From Pseudoalteromonas sp. T1lg88 (GTDB taxonomy: Bacteria; Pseudomonadota; Gammaproteobacteria; Enterobacterales; Alteromonadaceae), in contig NZ_PQCF01000032.1 in assembly GCF_002964765.1 (NCBI RefSeq), positions 62,001 to 126,000 of the forward strand: 64,000 nucleotides of DNA, given 5' to 3'. This document shows positions 1 to 9,005 of this stretch, piece after piece. The translations under genes were made by a program, and so were the position numbers. Position 1 is the stretch's first letter; each line of letters starts with the position of its first letter. The notes under the pieces were generated by a model. That model searched no databases and had not been told where the DNA came from. It saw only the letters and a list, made by a program, of their open reading frames with translations.

Positions 1-1612
1 TTTTCACGTCACGACCAGCTGCATCTAGGTCTTCGGCAGTAACCGCCAGGGCGTTACGCACTTCCGCTGCCGAACAGGCGGTGTGATATGACCAAACTAG
101 GGCGGCAACCGCACTTACGTGAGGGGTCGCCATAGAGGTACCATTGTAGTAATCCCAGTCCTGACCATCTACTTTAGACAGGCTCGCCGTTTGACCCGCT
201 TTTGCAGCCAGCTCAAGGCCGGTTGCACGGTCAATTGAGGCTGTTGGAATGCCTTGAATTTTACCATTGAAGTCAACCATAAATGGCGCTTGTAGGCCCG
301 GGCGTGCAGCATTACTGTAAACGATAATACCTTCGGCACCGGCGTCGGCACAGGCATTGGCGCCACGGTATTCAGGGTATGAATTTTCCGTTGAGGTCGA
401 GCTGTCACCTTGGTTTTCACCACGTTCAACAAGACAGATTTTGCCTGTCATATCGCCACACGAGTATGAAGTACCCGTTGTAGTACACACGCCTAGCGCA
501 CCACTGGCTGAGCCATTGTTGCCCGCAGGGTCAAACGCCAGGCTGCTGTTGTAGAACAAGTGTGGTACCACGCCATTGGCGAAGTAGTCGGTACCGCCAA
601 CGCTTAGTTGCGCTAACTGGCCATCGCCCAGACCCACGCTTGACAGTACGGCTTCACCTGGACCGGCAAGTTCAACCTGGTTGGTGCGCTGTGAGAAGTT
701 AGCGTGCATATTGCCAGAGTCAACGGCCGCTACCGATACCACATCATCATATGAAGCTGGGTAAGAGTGGGCGGTATTACCGTCGTTACCTGCCGCAGCG
801 ATGCTTAATACGCCTTGGCTGTAGTAGTTGGCAAAGGCATTGCCTTCGGTGCGGCTGCTACCGCCACCACCTAGACTCATGCTGACAACGTTGGCGCCCG
901 CTGCCACACAATCATCAACCGCAGCGATTAGGCTTGAAGAGTAGCCCCAGCCAGATTCGTTAAATACTTTAATGATATGAAGGTTTACATTGCCGTTTGG
1001 CATAACCCCAACAACGCCCGAGCCATTAGTGATACCGGCTATGGTACCGGCTACGTGGGTACCGTGTGAACCACCCGGTGTTGACCATTGGCCGGTGCCA
1101 GAGTCGTTGGTGCCTGATACCAGGTTGGCGTCTAGGTCCGAGTGACGGATGTCATAGCCTGAGTCGATAATACATACGGTGCGGTTGCCGGCTAGCTCAT
1201 CGGAAACGATATCCGCTTCAACGCGGCTGATACCCCATGGCTCAACCTCTGTGGTATTGAGATTGGTGGCAAGTAGGTGACGTTTAACGTCGGCTTCTAC
1301 AAATTCAACATTTGGGTTGTTACGCAGGCCCTTAAGAGCCGCCGCTGGTACTTCCATGGCGAAGGCATCGTGCTTGGCCAGGTCAACTTTAATCTCACCG
1401 CCTAGCTTTTTCGCCAGCGATTTTACTTCGGCAGACTTACCGCGAGTGAATTTTACGATTACGCGCTCTTTGCTCGCTCCGTTCGTTTTTACTTGTTCAG
1501 CTTTATCCTTGCTGCCTAAATTCGGTTGTAAAGAGTTTGCTAGTGCTGCTTCTGAGCCAAGGCCTAGAGCCAATAGGGTGGCCGTAGCAACGAGAGAGAA
1601 TTTAGACTTCAT
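1..1612 (-). CDS. Secreted subtilisin-like serine protease (S8 family), C-terminus cut by window edge
   Basis: Secreted endopeptidase that probably degrades external protein. Translation from ATG 1610-1612 gives 537 codons before the window edge, with no stop in frame. It begins with a signal peptide (MKSKF..., cut near residue 26), then an inhibitor-I9-like prodomain (about 48-112). The catalytic domain follows: Asp150 in VCIIDSGYD, His183 in GSHGTHVAGT, the oxyanion Asn in AAAGNDG, and the nucleophile in NGTSMATPHV close to the edge. A protease-associated (PA) insert lies before the Ser motif. It resembles the second S8 protease at 23064-24890 on the same strand, sharing the motifs AKKLGGE, HIIKVFN and SMSLGGGGS. 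The family call is certain; the substrate is unknown. Confidence 0.93.
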   Translation of the reverse strand, partial: MKSKFSLVATATLLALGLGSEAALANSLQPNLGSKDKAEQVKTNGASKERVIVKFTRGKSAEVKSLAKKLGGEIKVDLAKHDAFAMEVPAAALKGLRNNPNVEFVEADVKRHLLATNLNTTEVEPWGISRVEADIVSDELAGNRTVCIIDSGYDIRHSDLDANLVSGTNDSGTGQWSTPGGSHGTHVAGTIAGITNGSGVVGVMPNGNVNLHIIKVFNESGWGYSSSLIAAVDDCVAAGANVVSMSLGGGGSSRTEGNAFANYYSQGVLSIAAAGNDGNTAHSYPASYDDVVSVAAVDSGNMHANFSQRTNQVELAGPGEAVLSSVGLGDGQLAQLSVGGTDYFANGVVPHLFYNSSLAFDPAGNNGSASGALGVCTTTGTSYSCGDMTGKICLVERGENQGDSSTSTENSYPEYRGANACADAGAEGIIVYSNAARPGLQAPFMVDFNGKIQGIPTASIDRATGLELAAKAGQTASLSKVDGQDWDYYNGTSMATPHVSAVAALVWSYHTACSAAEVRNALAVTAEDLDAAGRDVK

Positions 1613-1980
1613 AGTGAATACCTTTATTTAATTATTGTGTTGTCATTGTGCCTTGGTGACACAAGGGTATTTGACGTTGACGCGGTTGCCGCCTGTTGTA
1701 ATTCGGTTACCGCGTTAGGCCCGATTATGAAAACACAGTTGTTAAAAAAATGGTATAGTTTTTTGTAATTGTTTTGGGTAATTTGGGGTTGGTTGGTAAA
1801 AAGGTATTTAAATTCAATTTGTTGTAGGTTTTGTTTTTGTGGCTAAGGCTTTGGTTTATTTTAACAAATGTGCATTGTTTTTGCGTTTTCAGGTTATTTT
1901 TGCATTTTACGGGATGGTACTTGAGAGTGGAGTGGGTTAAGACCCGGCATTGAATTTGGTCTTAGAATGGCTCGTTTTGG
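1613..1980. other. Intergenic region upstream of the S8 protease
   Basis: 368 bases with no credible gene. The stretch 1740-1910 is T/G-rich. A short inverted repeat (CGCGGT 1681-1686, ACCGCG 1709-1714) lies in what should be the promoter or leader of the protease gene. No known regulatory motif was recognised. Confidence 0.5.
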
Positions 1981-2274
1981 CTACCGGGTTTCGTCTTCGA
2001 TAGGTTGTGGCGGTGGCAGGGTATCGCCGGGTAAAGAATCTAGGTGGCGCTCGAAAAAGGCCCGGATCTGCTCGGGAGTGTCCAGCTCCCCGGCACGGTA
2101 GCGCTGGGGAAGCTCATCAAGTAACGGAATATGAAGGTTTTCATCGAATTCGTACAGGGCATGCAAGCGACTCACAACCAAAGCCAGGGCACCGCTACAA
2201 TCATCACAGAGCAAGGCGACGTCCGCTTCGTTGATTACGCTACGCAGATAATGCTGTAATTCCTGTTCATCCAT
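1981..2274 (-). CDS. Hypothetical protein, 97 aa
   Basis: Small acidic soluble protein with no family recognised. ATG 2274 is preceded by AAAGG at 7 nt spacing, so the start is well supported. The sequence has a CDDCSG motif near residue 23 and a proline-rich tail (PPPQP). It lies 18 nt downstream of the 136-aa gene on the same strand, so the two are probably co-transcribed. No signal peptide or membrane segment is visible. Confidence 0.6.
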   Translation of the reverse strand: MDEQELQHYLRSVINEADVALLCDDCSGALALVVSRLHALYEFDENLHIPLLDELPQRYRAGELDTPEQIRAFFERHLDSLPGDTLPPPQPIEDETR

Positions 2275-2292
2275 AATTGAGCCTTTAAGTCG

Positions 2293-2703
2293 TTACCTTA
2301 ATGCGTTAACGATTTCCGCTTGATATTGCGCTTTGTCGAAGGTGAATACATCAAATTCACGGTAATCCCAATGCTGTGTGCTTTGGGCGTCGCGATAGGG
2401 GTTATGCCAATGCTTCCAGCACACATAGTCGTCGGTGCAATACACCTGGGTAAGTAAGTACCAACATTCCCACTGTCCGCAATCACAGGCCAGTGGCATC
2501 AGGGTTGCCTTGTTTTCCAACATGCGCTTGCTGATATCGTCAAGGCTCAGCGCCGCTCTATAGGTGCCACCTATGTGGGGATCAAAACGCCGTTCGAATT
2601 GCTTTACCAGCTCCAGCAAGGGTGTGCCGTCTATCAGCACTTCAAATACCTCCCCCAGGCTTGAGTAGCTGCCACAAGCGCGTAGTCTCAGGGTATTGAT
2701 CAT
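2293..2703 (-). CDS. Hypothetical protein, 136 aa, Cys/Trp-rich centre
   Basis: No family recognised. A predicted cytosolic protein with a striking central segment, CDCGQWECWYLL at about residues 73-84, followed by more Trp and Tyr residues (VCWKHWHNPYRD). The paired cysteines could bind metal, but this is inference. Start ATG 2703 has only a weak ribosome site. It is the first gene of a likely two-gene operon with the 97-aa protein. Confidence 0.62.
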   Translation of the reverse strand: MINTLRLRACGSYSSLGEVFEVLIDGTPLLELVKQFERRFDPHIGGTYRAALSLDDISKRMLENKATLMPLACDCGQWECWYLLTQVYCTDDYVCWKHWHNPYRDAQSTQHWDYREFDVFTFDKAQYQAEIVNALR

Positions 2704-2853
2704 TATCTGGCGTCCATCACCTTATCAATATTATCCGATACTAGCTTGAAAACGCCGCGAAATATACCTGGTTGCCGGGCACTGATAAGGTACTTGCTTG
2801 CTGTCTGTCGACTAAGCTTAAACTGAGTGTAATTACCACAGCGAGTCAAATTT

Positions 2854-3327
2854 ATGAGTGTTCCTGCTATTCCACCAGGCTTTCATGCCGTTACCCCCTA
2901 TTTGATTATTGATGGTGCCGTGCGTGCCATTAGCTATTATCAAGAGGTCTTTGGGGCCGAGTTAGTGATGCAGATGCCCATGCCCGATGGTGGCCTTGCT
3001 CATGCCGAGCTGATAATCGGCGACTCCCATATTATGCTGGCGGATATGTGCCCGCAGCCGCATTTTCAAAGCCCACATGCCCTGGGCGGCACGCCGGTGA
3101 GTTTAATGCTGTATGTAGAAGATGTGGATGCTGTGTTTGCCCGGGCCATTGCCGCCGGAGCCAAGGAGCTGCGTCCGGTGCACGACCAATTTTATGGCGA
3201 TCGTGCCGGTACCTTGGAAGATCCCTTTGGTCATGTCTGGACCATAGGCACTCATAAGGAAGATCTCAGCGAAGAAGGGTTACTGCAAAGAATGGCGGAC
3301 TTTATGAGCCAGCAAGAAGATGCCTAA
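2854..3327 (+). CDS. VOC-superfamily (glyoxalase/PhnB-like) protein
   Basis: 157-aa protein of the vicinal oxygen chelate fold, the group annotated as PhnB-like or glyoxalase/bleomycin-resistance proteins. Visible marks are TPYLIIDGAVRAISYYQEVFGAE at the start of the first beta-alpha-beta-beta-beta module (about 14-36), SLMLYVEDVDAVFARA opening the second (about 83-98), and the closing DPFGHVWTIGTH (about 122-133), as in the PhnB/DUF899-neighbour group. The reaction is unknown; many members carry no proven activity. It stands alone between a divergent unknown pair and the c-di-GMP gene. Confidence 0.85.
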   Translation: MSVPAIPPGFHAVTPYLIIDGAVRAISYYQEVFGAELVMQMPMPDGGLAHAELIIGDSHIMLADMCPQPHFQSPHALGGTPVSLMLYVEDVDAVFARAIAAGAKELRPVHDQFYGDRAGTLEDPFGHVWTIGTHKEDLSEEGLLQRMADFMSQQEDA

Positions 3328-3433
3328 TTTTTAGACCTTTTCGGGTTGCGATTGTAGAGGCGGGGGTCCACCAACGACCTTTGAATCTTAGCAAAAGATA
3401 ACCCAGATCAAATGCAGGGTGAAATTCTGCGCT

Positions 3434-3503
3434 CGGGTGCGGCCTGTGAGTTACAGTCCTCACCCGTTATGGTATATTGCCGAACATGCTGATTTTTCAG
3501 CAT
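3434..3503 (+). promoter_or_regulatory. Two hairpins in the leader of the GGDEF/EAL gene
   Basis: An outer stem CGGGTG (3434-3439)/CACCCG (3461-3466) encloses CTGT/ACAG. A second hairpin follows: ATGCTGA (3486-3492)/TCAGCAT (3497-3503), 7 bp with a 4-nt loop. The first may end transcription of the upstream VOC gene. The second lies 72 nt before the GTG start of the c-di-GMP protein. They do not match the c-di-GMP riboswitch cores I know. Confidence 0.35.
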
Positions 3504-3575
3504 ATTAGACTGTATTTCACTTCTGCTCGACAATATATCCAAGCATAATTCTCTCTATTTCGGTCAAGTTTTCTG

Positions 3576-6500
3576 GTGCGCAACCTTATTCACCCCAGTC
3601 ATGCAAAAGAGTGGTCGCAAAGCTCTAGGTTTTTAGTAATAGCTCTTGTGGTGCTGGGGCTGTCGCTGCTTATTGAGCGGCTTGGGCTGGTCAGCATTAT
3701 AGAGCACTATATACTGCTGCATTCTTTTTTGGAGCTTGTCTCCATCATAGTCTCTGTGCTTATCTTTGCGGTGGGCTGGAGCGCACGCAGCTATATTAAA
3801 AGCCCGACCTTTATATTTGTCTCCGGGGTGATGCTTTGGGTTGGCGTACTCGACTTTCAGCATGTGTTTTCGTTCCAGGGGATGCCGGAGTTTATTACCC
3901 CAGCAAGCGCCGACAAGGCAATTAACTTTTGGTTTGCCGGGCGCATATTTACCGCCGTTGCCATTATTGCTCTGGCAGCCCAGCCCTGGCTGGCCTTAGG
4001 GTCTCGCAGCATTTATCCATCCTTGATTGTCGCCGGCATGAGCGCCACGTTTGTCAGTTATGTGTTTTTATTTCATCCTGACTGGCTGCCACCTAGCTAT
4101 ATTCCCGGGCAGGGGCTAACCGACTTTAAGCGCAATTTTGAGTATTTCTTGATGGCCCTGTATGCCTTTGCGGCATTACTCTTTTTATTGCGTTTGGCGC
4201 AGGTACGACAGAGCAGAAATTTAAGCCATTTGTTCGTGGTCGCCGTGCTTATGGTTCTCAGCGAATATTATTTTACCCTTTACACTCATATCAGCGACAC
4301 CCTAAACCTCTGTGGTCACCTCTATAAAATTGTTGCCTATATTTTGCTTTATCAGGTGCTGTTTGTGGAAACCATTACCCGGCCATTTCTTGATCTTGAA
4401 CGTTCGCGCCATCGCCTGAGTGCCACCTTAAGCGCCTTGCCTGAACTGGTGTTTGAAATTGACGAACACGGCAAAATACTGCGCAGCCATGCCAAAGAAA
4501 ACGAACCGTTTTTACTGCAGGGGGAGAGTATAGGGCGCAGCATTTACACCTTGTTTGCAGGCAAAGATCAAACCCGCCTATATAACACAGTGGCCGCGGC
4601 CAAGCGTCAGGGTATGGCCGAGGTGGAGAATATAGTGGTCGCCCGGCAACAACAGCAACGCCATTACCAATGCGTGGTGGTGAAACTGGCCGAGCAAGGC
4701 AGTGCGAATTATTTGGTGGTGGTGCGCGATGTCAGCGAACGTGCGGCGCAAGTCGATGCTCTGGCCCATGAAGCCAGACTTAAAGAAGGCTTGCTAGGCT
4801 TATCCGATGTTGCTTATAAGGGCTGTGAGTCGGCATTACTGAGTCATGGGGTGAGCTATGCCCGCTATCTAGTTCCTTGCCAAAGTATTGGCCTGTATGC
4901 GGTTAATGACGACGGGACTTACCAGTTGCTAGCTGGTGAAGGGCAGTTCAAGGTGACACAGGCCCTGGATTTATTGTCACAACTGTCGCCGCAGCTAGGT
5001 ACGCAAGAGCATGTTTTACATCCTCATTGGCAGGGGCAGTCAAGCCAAGAGAGTGAGTTATCGGCGCTAGGGGTTGTAATGGCGGTGCCGGTGCGCGATC
5101 AGGAGGTACTGCGCATGGTGATCTTGCTTAGCAATGACCAGCGCAGTTTTAGCGACCGTGAGGTAGAGGCTATTACCATTTGGTCCCAGGCCATTTGGCA
5201 TTGGTTAAACCGCCTTCGTCAGGAAGAGCGTATGCACACCTTGTCATTGGCGGTTGAGCAAAATCCGCACCCGATTTTAATCACGGATACTGAGGTTAAA
5301 ATCGAGTATGTGAACCGCGCTTATGTGGAACTTTGTGGCTTTTCGCGCGAGCAGTTGCTGGGCAATGATCCGGCTATTCTCAGCTCGGGTAAAACCGCGC
5401 CTCAGGTCTATCAGTCCATGTGGCAAAACCTGACTGCCCAGCAACCTTGGGTGGGGGAGCTGATCAACCGTAACAAGCAAGGGCAGGAGCTGATCGAGCG
5501 TACCACCATCTACCCGATCAAGGATAAAGACGGCAAGGTCAGCAAGTACATCTCTTTTCAGCACGACATTACCGCTCAAATAGAAAACGAAACCAAGATA
5601 CATCATCTGTCTTACTATGATCAGCTCACCGGGCTGGCCAATGGCAAGATGCTGCTGCATGTGTTTGCATCTTTGCGCTCGAAGAACAGGCTGACCGAGG
5701 GCGCGCTGCTGTTTATTGGTCTGGATAACTTTAAGGTGCTCAACGAAGCTCTGGGTTATGAAAAGGGCAATTTGATCCTCAAAACCTTGGCTCAGCGGCT
5801 GCTCAATTTAGGTGATGAAGACGAATTGATCTGTCGCTTGCCCGGTGACCGTTTTGCCTTTTTAATGCCTTATGCCAAGGCCAACAGTGCCTCATGCAAG
5901 GCTCAACGCGTCCTCGAATCTTTGCGCACGCCGATTAATATCGACGGTAAAAACATGGTGCTCACCGCCTCCATTGGTGTGGCGCTTTATCCTCATGATG
6001 GCGATAACAGCCAACGCTTGCTGCAACTGGCCGAAGCGGCACTGTTTGAAGTGAAAAAACGTGGTCGCAACAACTTCCTGTTTTATGCGCGGGAGATGAA
6101 TCAGCATGCGTCGCGACAACTGCAGGTGATCAATGCCCTCAACATGGCGCTGTTGGAAGATGAACTTTCCCTGGTCTTTCAGCCTCAGGTGCGTATAGAT
6201 TCCCGTCAGGTGGTCGGCGCCGAGGTGCTGCTGCGCTGGCACTCATCTGAGTTAGGTCAGGTTTCCCCTGGCGAGTTTATTCCTGTGGCGGAAAGCGCAG
6301 GTTTGATCAAAGCCCTGGATGCCTGGGTGTTTAGGCATGCGCTGGCGCAAATAAAACAATGGCTGGCAATGGGAGTCGAAGACCTGGTGTTTGCCGTTAA
6401 TCTATCGGCAGCAAGCTTTGAAGACCAAGGATTGCTGGGCGCGCTGATGCGCGAGCTTGAGATTTATGAGGTGCCCCTCAGCTGTATTGAGCTGGAGCTC

Positions 6501-6887
6501 ACCGAGGCCATCGCCCTGATGGATCCGGACTCGGTACTTAAGCGCATTAATTCGCTGCGCGCCGCGGGCTTTAGGGTGTCCATCGACGATTTTGGTACCG
6601 GCTATTCATCAATGAGCTACTTAAAGCGCTTCGCTGTCGATAAGCTGAAAATAGATAAATCCTTTATTGATGATTTGGCCAGCGGCGAGCCGGCGGATGT
6701 GGCGATAGTCAAGGCCATGGTGCAACTGGCCAAGGCGCTCAATATTGGCAGCATAGCCGAGGGCGTGGAAACCGAGCAGCAGTGGCAATGTCTGGCTGAG
6801 CTGGGTTGTGATCAGGTACAGGGATACTGGTGTGCCAAGCCGTTGGCGGCTGAGGACTTTATTGCCTTTATCGCGCGTTGGGAATAA
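3576..6887 (+). CDS. Membrane c-di-GMP protein: MASE3-PAS-GAF-PAS-GGDEF-EAL
   Basis: Inner-membrane sensor and probable c-di-GMP phosphodiesterase, 1103 aa, GTG start. Residues 1-270 hold about seven hydrophobic helices resembling MASE3 (FQHVFSFQGM, INFWFAGRIF). Then come a PAS domain (about 275-390), GAF-like (about 410-545), a second PAS (about 550-670), GGDEF (about 675-835) and EAL (about 850-1100). The cyclase signature is degenerate (RLPGDRFAF, near 755), so diguanylate cyclase activity is unlikely. The EAL half looks intact: EVLLRW near 881, NLSAASF, LELTEA, DDFGTGYSS near 1003, KIDKSF and AEGVET. The GGDEF half may sense GTP. The ligand is unknown. Confidence 0.93.
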   Translation: MRNLIHPSHAKEWSQSSRFLVIALVVLGLSLLIERLGLVSIIEHYILLHSFLELVSIIVSVLIFAVGWSARSYIKSPTFIFVSGVMLWVGVLDFQHVFSFQGMPEFITPASADKAINFWFAGRIFTAVAIIALAAQPWLALGSRSIYPSLIVAGMSATFVSYVFLFHPDWLPPSYIPGQGLTDFKRNFEYFLMALYAFAALLFLLRLAQVRQSRNLSHLFVVAVLMVLSEYYFTLYTHISDTLNLCGHLYKIVAYILLYQVLFVETITRPFLDLERSRHRLSATLSALPELVFEIDEHGKILRSHAKENEPFLLQGESIGRSIYTLFAGKDQTRLYNTVAAAKRQGMAEVENIVVARQQQQRHYQCVVVKLAEQGSANYLVVVRDVSERAAQVDALAHEARLKEGLLGLSDVAYKGCESALLSHGVSYARYLVPCQSIGLYAVNDDGTYQLLAGEGQFKVTQALDLLSQLSPQLGTQEHVLHPHWQGQSSQESELSALGVVMAVPVRDQEVLRMVILLSNDQRSFSDREVEAITIWSQAIWHWLNRLRQEERMHTLSLAVEQNPHPILITDTEVKIEYVNRAYVELCGFSREQLLGNDPAILSSGKTAPQVYQSMWQNLTAQQPWVGELINRNKQGQELIERTTIYPIKDKDGKVSKYISFQHDITAQIENETKIHHLSYYDQLTGLANGKMLLHVFASLRSKNRLTEGALLFIGLDNFKVLNEALGYEKGNLILKTLAQRLLNLGDEDELICRLPGDRFAFLMPYAKANSASCKAQRVLESLRTPINIDGKNMVLTASIGVALYPHDGDNSQRLLQLAEAALFEVKKRGRNNFLFYAREMNQHASRQLQVINALNMALLEDELSLVFQPQVRIDSRQVVGAEVLLRWHSSELGQVSPGEFIPVAESAGLIKALDAWVFRHALAQIKQWLAMGVEDLVFAVNLSAASFEDQGLLGALMRELEIYEVPLSCIELELTEAIALMDPDSVLKRINSLRAAGFRVSIDDFGTGYSSMSYLKRFAVDKLKIDKSFIDDLASGEPADVAIVKAMVQLAKALNIGSIAEGVETEQQWQCLAELGCDQVQGYWCAKPLAAEDFIAFIARWE

Positions 6888-6890
6888 ACC

Positions 6891-6913
6891 GCGGGGCGAA
6901 TGAACGCCCCCGC
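6891..6913. terminator. Hairpin between convergent genes
   Basis: GGGGCG (6893-6898)/CGCCCC (6905-6910) with a 6-nt loop, extended by GC/GC. It sits between the converging c-di-GMP gene and prpE. There is no U-tract, so it is only a weak terminator candidate. Confidence 0.35.
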
Positions 6914-6933
6914 AGGTTGCCTTGACCGCCGAG

Positions 6934-8817
6934 TTAACGCCCTTGCAGCTGCTCGCTTATCTCGGTAAAGATGCTGGCATCATCTATGGTGGAGGGGATC
7001 TGCAGCTCTTCACCATCAATCAACTGGCGCAGGTTCTTGCGCAATATTTTACCCGAGCGGGTTTTTGGTAAGCGCGGCACGCAGATAATATCCCGCAGGC
7101 AGGCAATGGCACCTATGGTGGAGCGTACCGAGGCTCTAAGTTGCTGCTCGACCTCTTCATGACTGCCGGTGAAGTCGTCTTTAAGCACCACCATGGCCAT
7201 GGGGATTTGCCCCTTAAGGCTGTCATGTATGGCAAACACCGCGCACTCGGCCACCGCCGGGTGAGCCGCAACTATCTCTTCCATTTCACCGGTAGACAGG
7301 CGGTGACCGGCCACGTTTATCACATCATCGGTGCGGCCCATAATAAACAGATAGCCTTCCTCATCGAAGTAACCACCATCGCCGGACAGGTAATAGCCCG
7401 GATACTGGCTTAAATAGCCGCTTTTAAAGCGCTCGTTATTTTGCCAGATAGTCGGCAAGCATCCGGGTGGCAGCGGCAGCTTAATGGCCACGGCGCCATG
7501 CTCATTGGCTTCGCATTGCTCACCATGGACATCTAGTATCTGTACATCAAAACCCGGGGTGGGCACTGTGGCGCTGCCTGCCTTGGTGGGGAGGGCCTCA
7601 ATGCCGATGGGGTTGCAGGCGATGGCCCAGCCGGTTTCGGTTTGCCACCAGTGATCCAGCACCGGCAATTGGGTGTGCTCTTTTAACCACTCATAGGTGG
7701 GCGGATCCAGACGCTCGCCAGCGAGGAACAAGCGTTTTAGACTTGAGGTGTCGAATTGCTTAAAACCTTGAGCGCTGGGGTCTTCTTTTTTGATGGCACG
7801 AAATGCGGTTGGGGCGCTAAATAAAGCTGTAACCTTGTAGTCTTCAACCACGCGCCAAAAGGCGCTGGCATCGGGCGTGCGCACAGGTTTGCCCTCGTAA
7901 AGCACGGTGGCGCAGCGATAAATCAGCGGCGCATAAACTATGTAGGAGTGGCCTACCACCCAGCCTATATCCGAGGCCGCCCAAAATACCTCCCCTGGGC
8001 GCATACCGTATACGGTTTCCATACTGTAATGCATGGCCACCGCATGGCCGCCGTTCTCACGCACTACGCCCTTGGGTGTGCCCGTGGTGCCTGAGGTGTA
8101 AAGAATATAGAGAGGATCGGCGCCGGCGACTGGCACAGCGTCCACGCTTTGAGCGTGACTCATGGCAGTAGCCCAGTCAATATCGCGGCATTCGCTAAGC
8201 GGCGCATAGCATTGCGGGCGCTGGTAAATAACACAATGCTCGACCTTATGTTGGGCCTGACTAACGGCCTCATCGAGCAGCGGCTTGTATTCGATCACCT
8301 TATCGACCTCAACCCCGCAGGAGGCGCTGAGGATAAGTTTTGGTGTGGCATCATCAATACGCACCGCCAGCTCATGGGCGGCAAAACCACCGAAGACCAC
8401 GGAGTGAATGGCACCGAGGCGGGCACAGGCCAACATGCCGATCACAGCTTCGGGGATCATAGGCATATAGATCACCACGCGATCGCCTTTACCAACTCCC
8501 AGCCCTTGCATGACCCCGGCAAACTTACTCACTTCTTCGAGCAATTCGCTGTAACTGTACTGACGCTTGCTATCTGTGACCGGCGAGTCGTAAATCAGCG
8601 CCGTTTCATTGCCATGGCCGTTCAACACATGCTGATCCAGTGCCAGGTAGCTGGTATTAAGTTCGGCATCGGCAAACCAGTGATAAAAGCCATGCTCATC
8701 CTGATGATAGGCTTGCTGCGGTTTCTTTAACCAGGCAATGCGCTCGCTTTGTTGCAGCCAAAATTGCTCTGGATTATCACTAAAGGCGCGATAGGTGCGT
8801 TGATATTCGCCTGACAT
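6934..8817 (-). CDS. prpE: Propionyl-CoA synthetase-type acyl-CoA ligase (PrpE-like)
   Basis: Activates propionate (or another short acid) to its CoA thioester through an acyl-adenylate. The protein is about 627 aa, the usual PrpE/Acs length. It shows the ACAS N-terminal domain (YHWFADAELNTSYLALD), the phosphate loop YTSGTTGTPKG, the core motif DHWWQTETGWAI, and the C-terminal KTRSGKILRKNLRQ with the catalytic, acetylatable lysine. An upstream in-frame TTG (8829) is possible, but ATG 8817 follows GGAG at 6 nt and starts at MSGEYQ, so I use it. No prpBCD genes are nearby, so the enzyme acts apart from a methylcitrate operon in this window. Confidence 0.88.
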   Translation of the reverse strand: MSGEYQRTYRAFSDNPEQFWLQQSERIAWLKKPQQAYHQDEHGFYHWFADAELNTSYLALDQHVLNGHGNETALIYDSPVTDSKRQYSYSELLEEVSKFAGVMQGLGVGKGDRVVIYMPMIPEAVIGMLACARLGAIHSVVFGGFAAHELAVRIDDATPKLILSASCGVEVDKVIEYKPLLDEAVSQAQHKVEHCVIYQRPQCYAPLSECRDIDWATAMSHAQSVDAVPVAGADPLYILYTSGTTGTPKGVVRENGGHAVAMHYSMETVYGMRPGEVFWAASDIGWVVGHSYIVYAPLIYRCATVLYEGKPVRTPDASAFWRVVEDYKVTALFSAPTAFRAIKKEDPSAQGFKQFDTSSLKRLFLAGERLDPPTYEWLKEHTQLPVLDHWWQTETGWAIACNPIGIEALPTKAGSATVPTPGFDVQILDVHGEQCEANEHGAVAIKLPLPPGCLPTIWQNNERFKSGYLSQYPGYYLSGDGGYFDEEGYLFIMGRTDDVINVAGHRLSTGEMEEIVAAHPAVAECAVFAIHDSLKGQIPMAMVVLKDDFTGSHEEVEQQLRASVRSTIGAIACLRDIICVPRLPKTRSGKILRKNLRQLIDGEELQIPSTIDDASIFTEISEQLQGR

Positions 8818-8975
8818 ACAAGGCTCCAAAATAAAATTGTGAGAGTGTTAATAAAAATAGGAGCTTTTGGCGCTGAGCAAAATGCGACCATAGTCGGCAG
8901 TGGCAAATATTTAAGTGGTGGTTTATAGCGGCTTCTATCTCTCAAGGTGAAAGAGATAGGTTTAAGTATTAGCTA

Positions 8976-8995
8976 AGGCCACCTTGCGGTGGCCT
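8976..8995 (-). terminator. Hairpin downstream of adhP
   Basis: Perfect 8-bp stem AGGCCACC/GGTGGCCT with a TTGC loop, 10 nt after the adhP stop on its strand. The following U-tract is poor, so termination strength is uncertain. Confidence 0.45.
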
Positions 8996-9005
8996 GCTTA
9001 ATTTA

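Noticed and set aside
3328..3575. c-di-GMP riboswitch upstream of the GGDEF/EAL gene
   Set aside because: Hairpins are present, but the conserved core of the known c-di-GMP-I and -II riboswitches is not.
8149..8730. 193-codon frame antisense to prpE
   Set aside because: Shadow of a well-supported CDS on the other strand.
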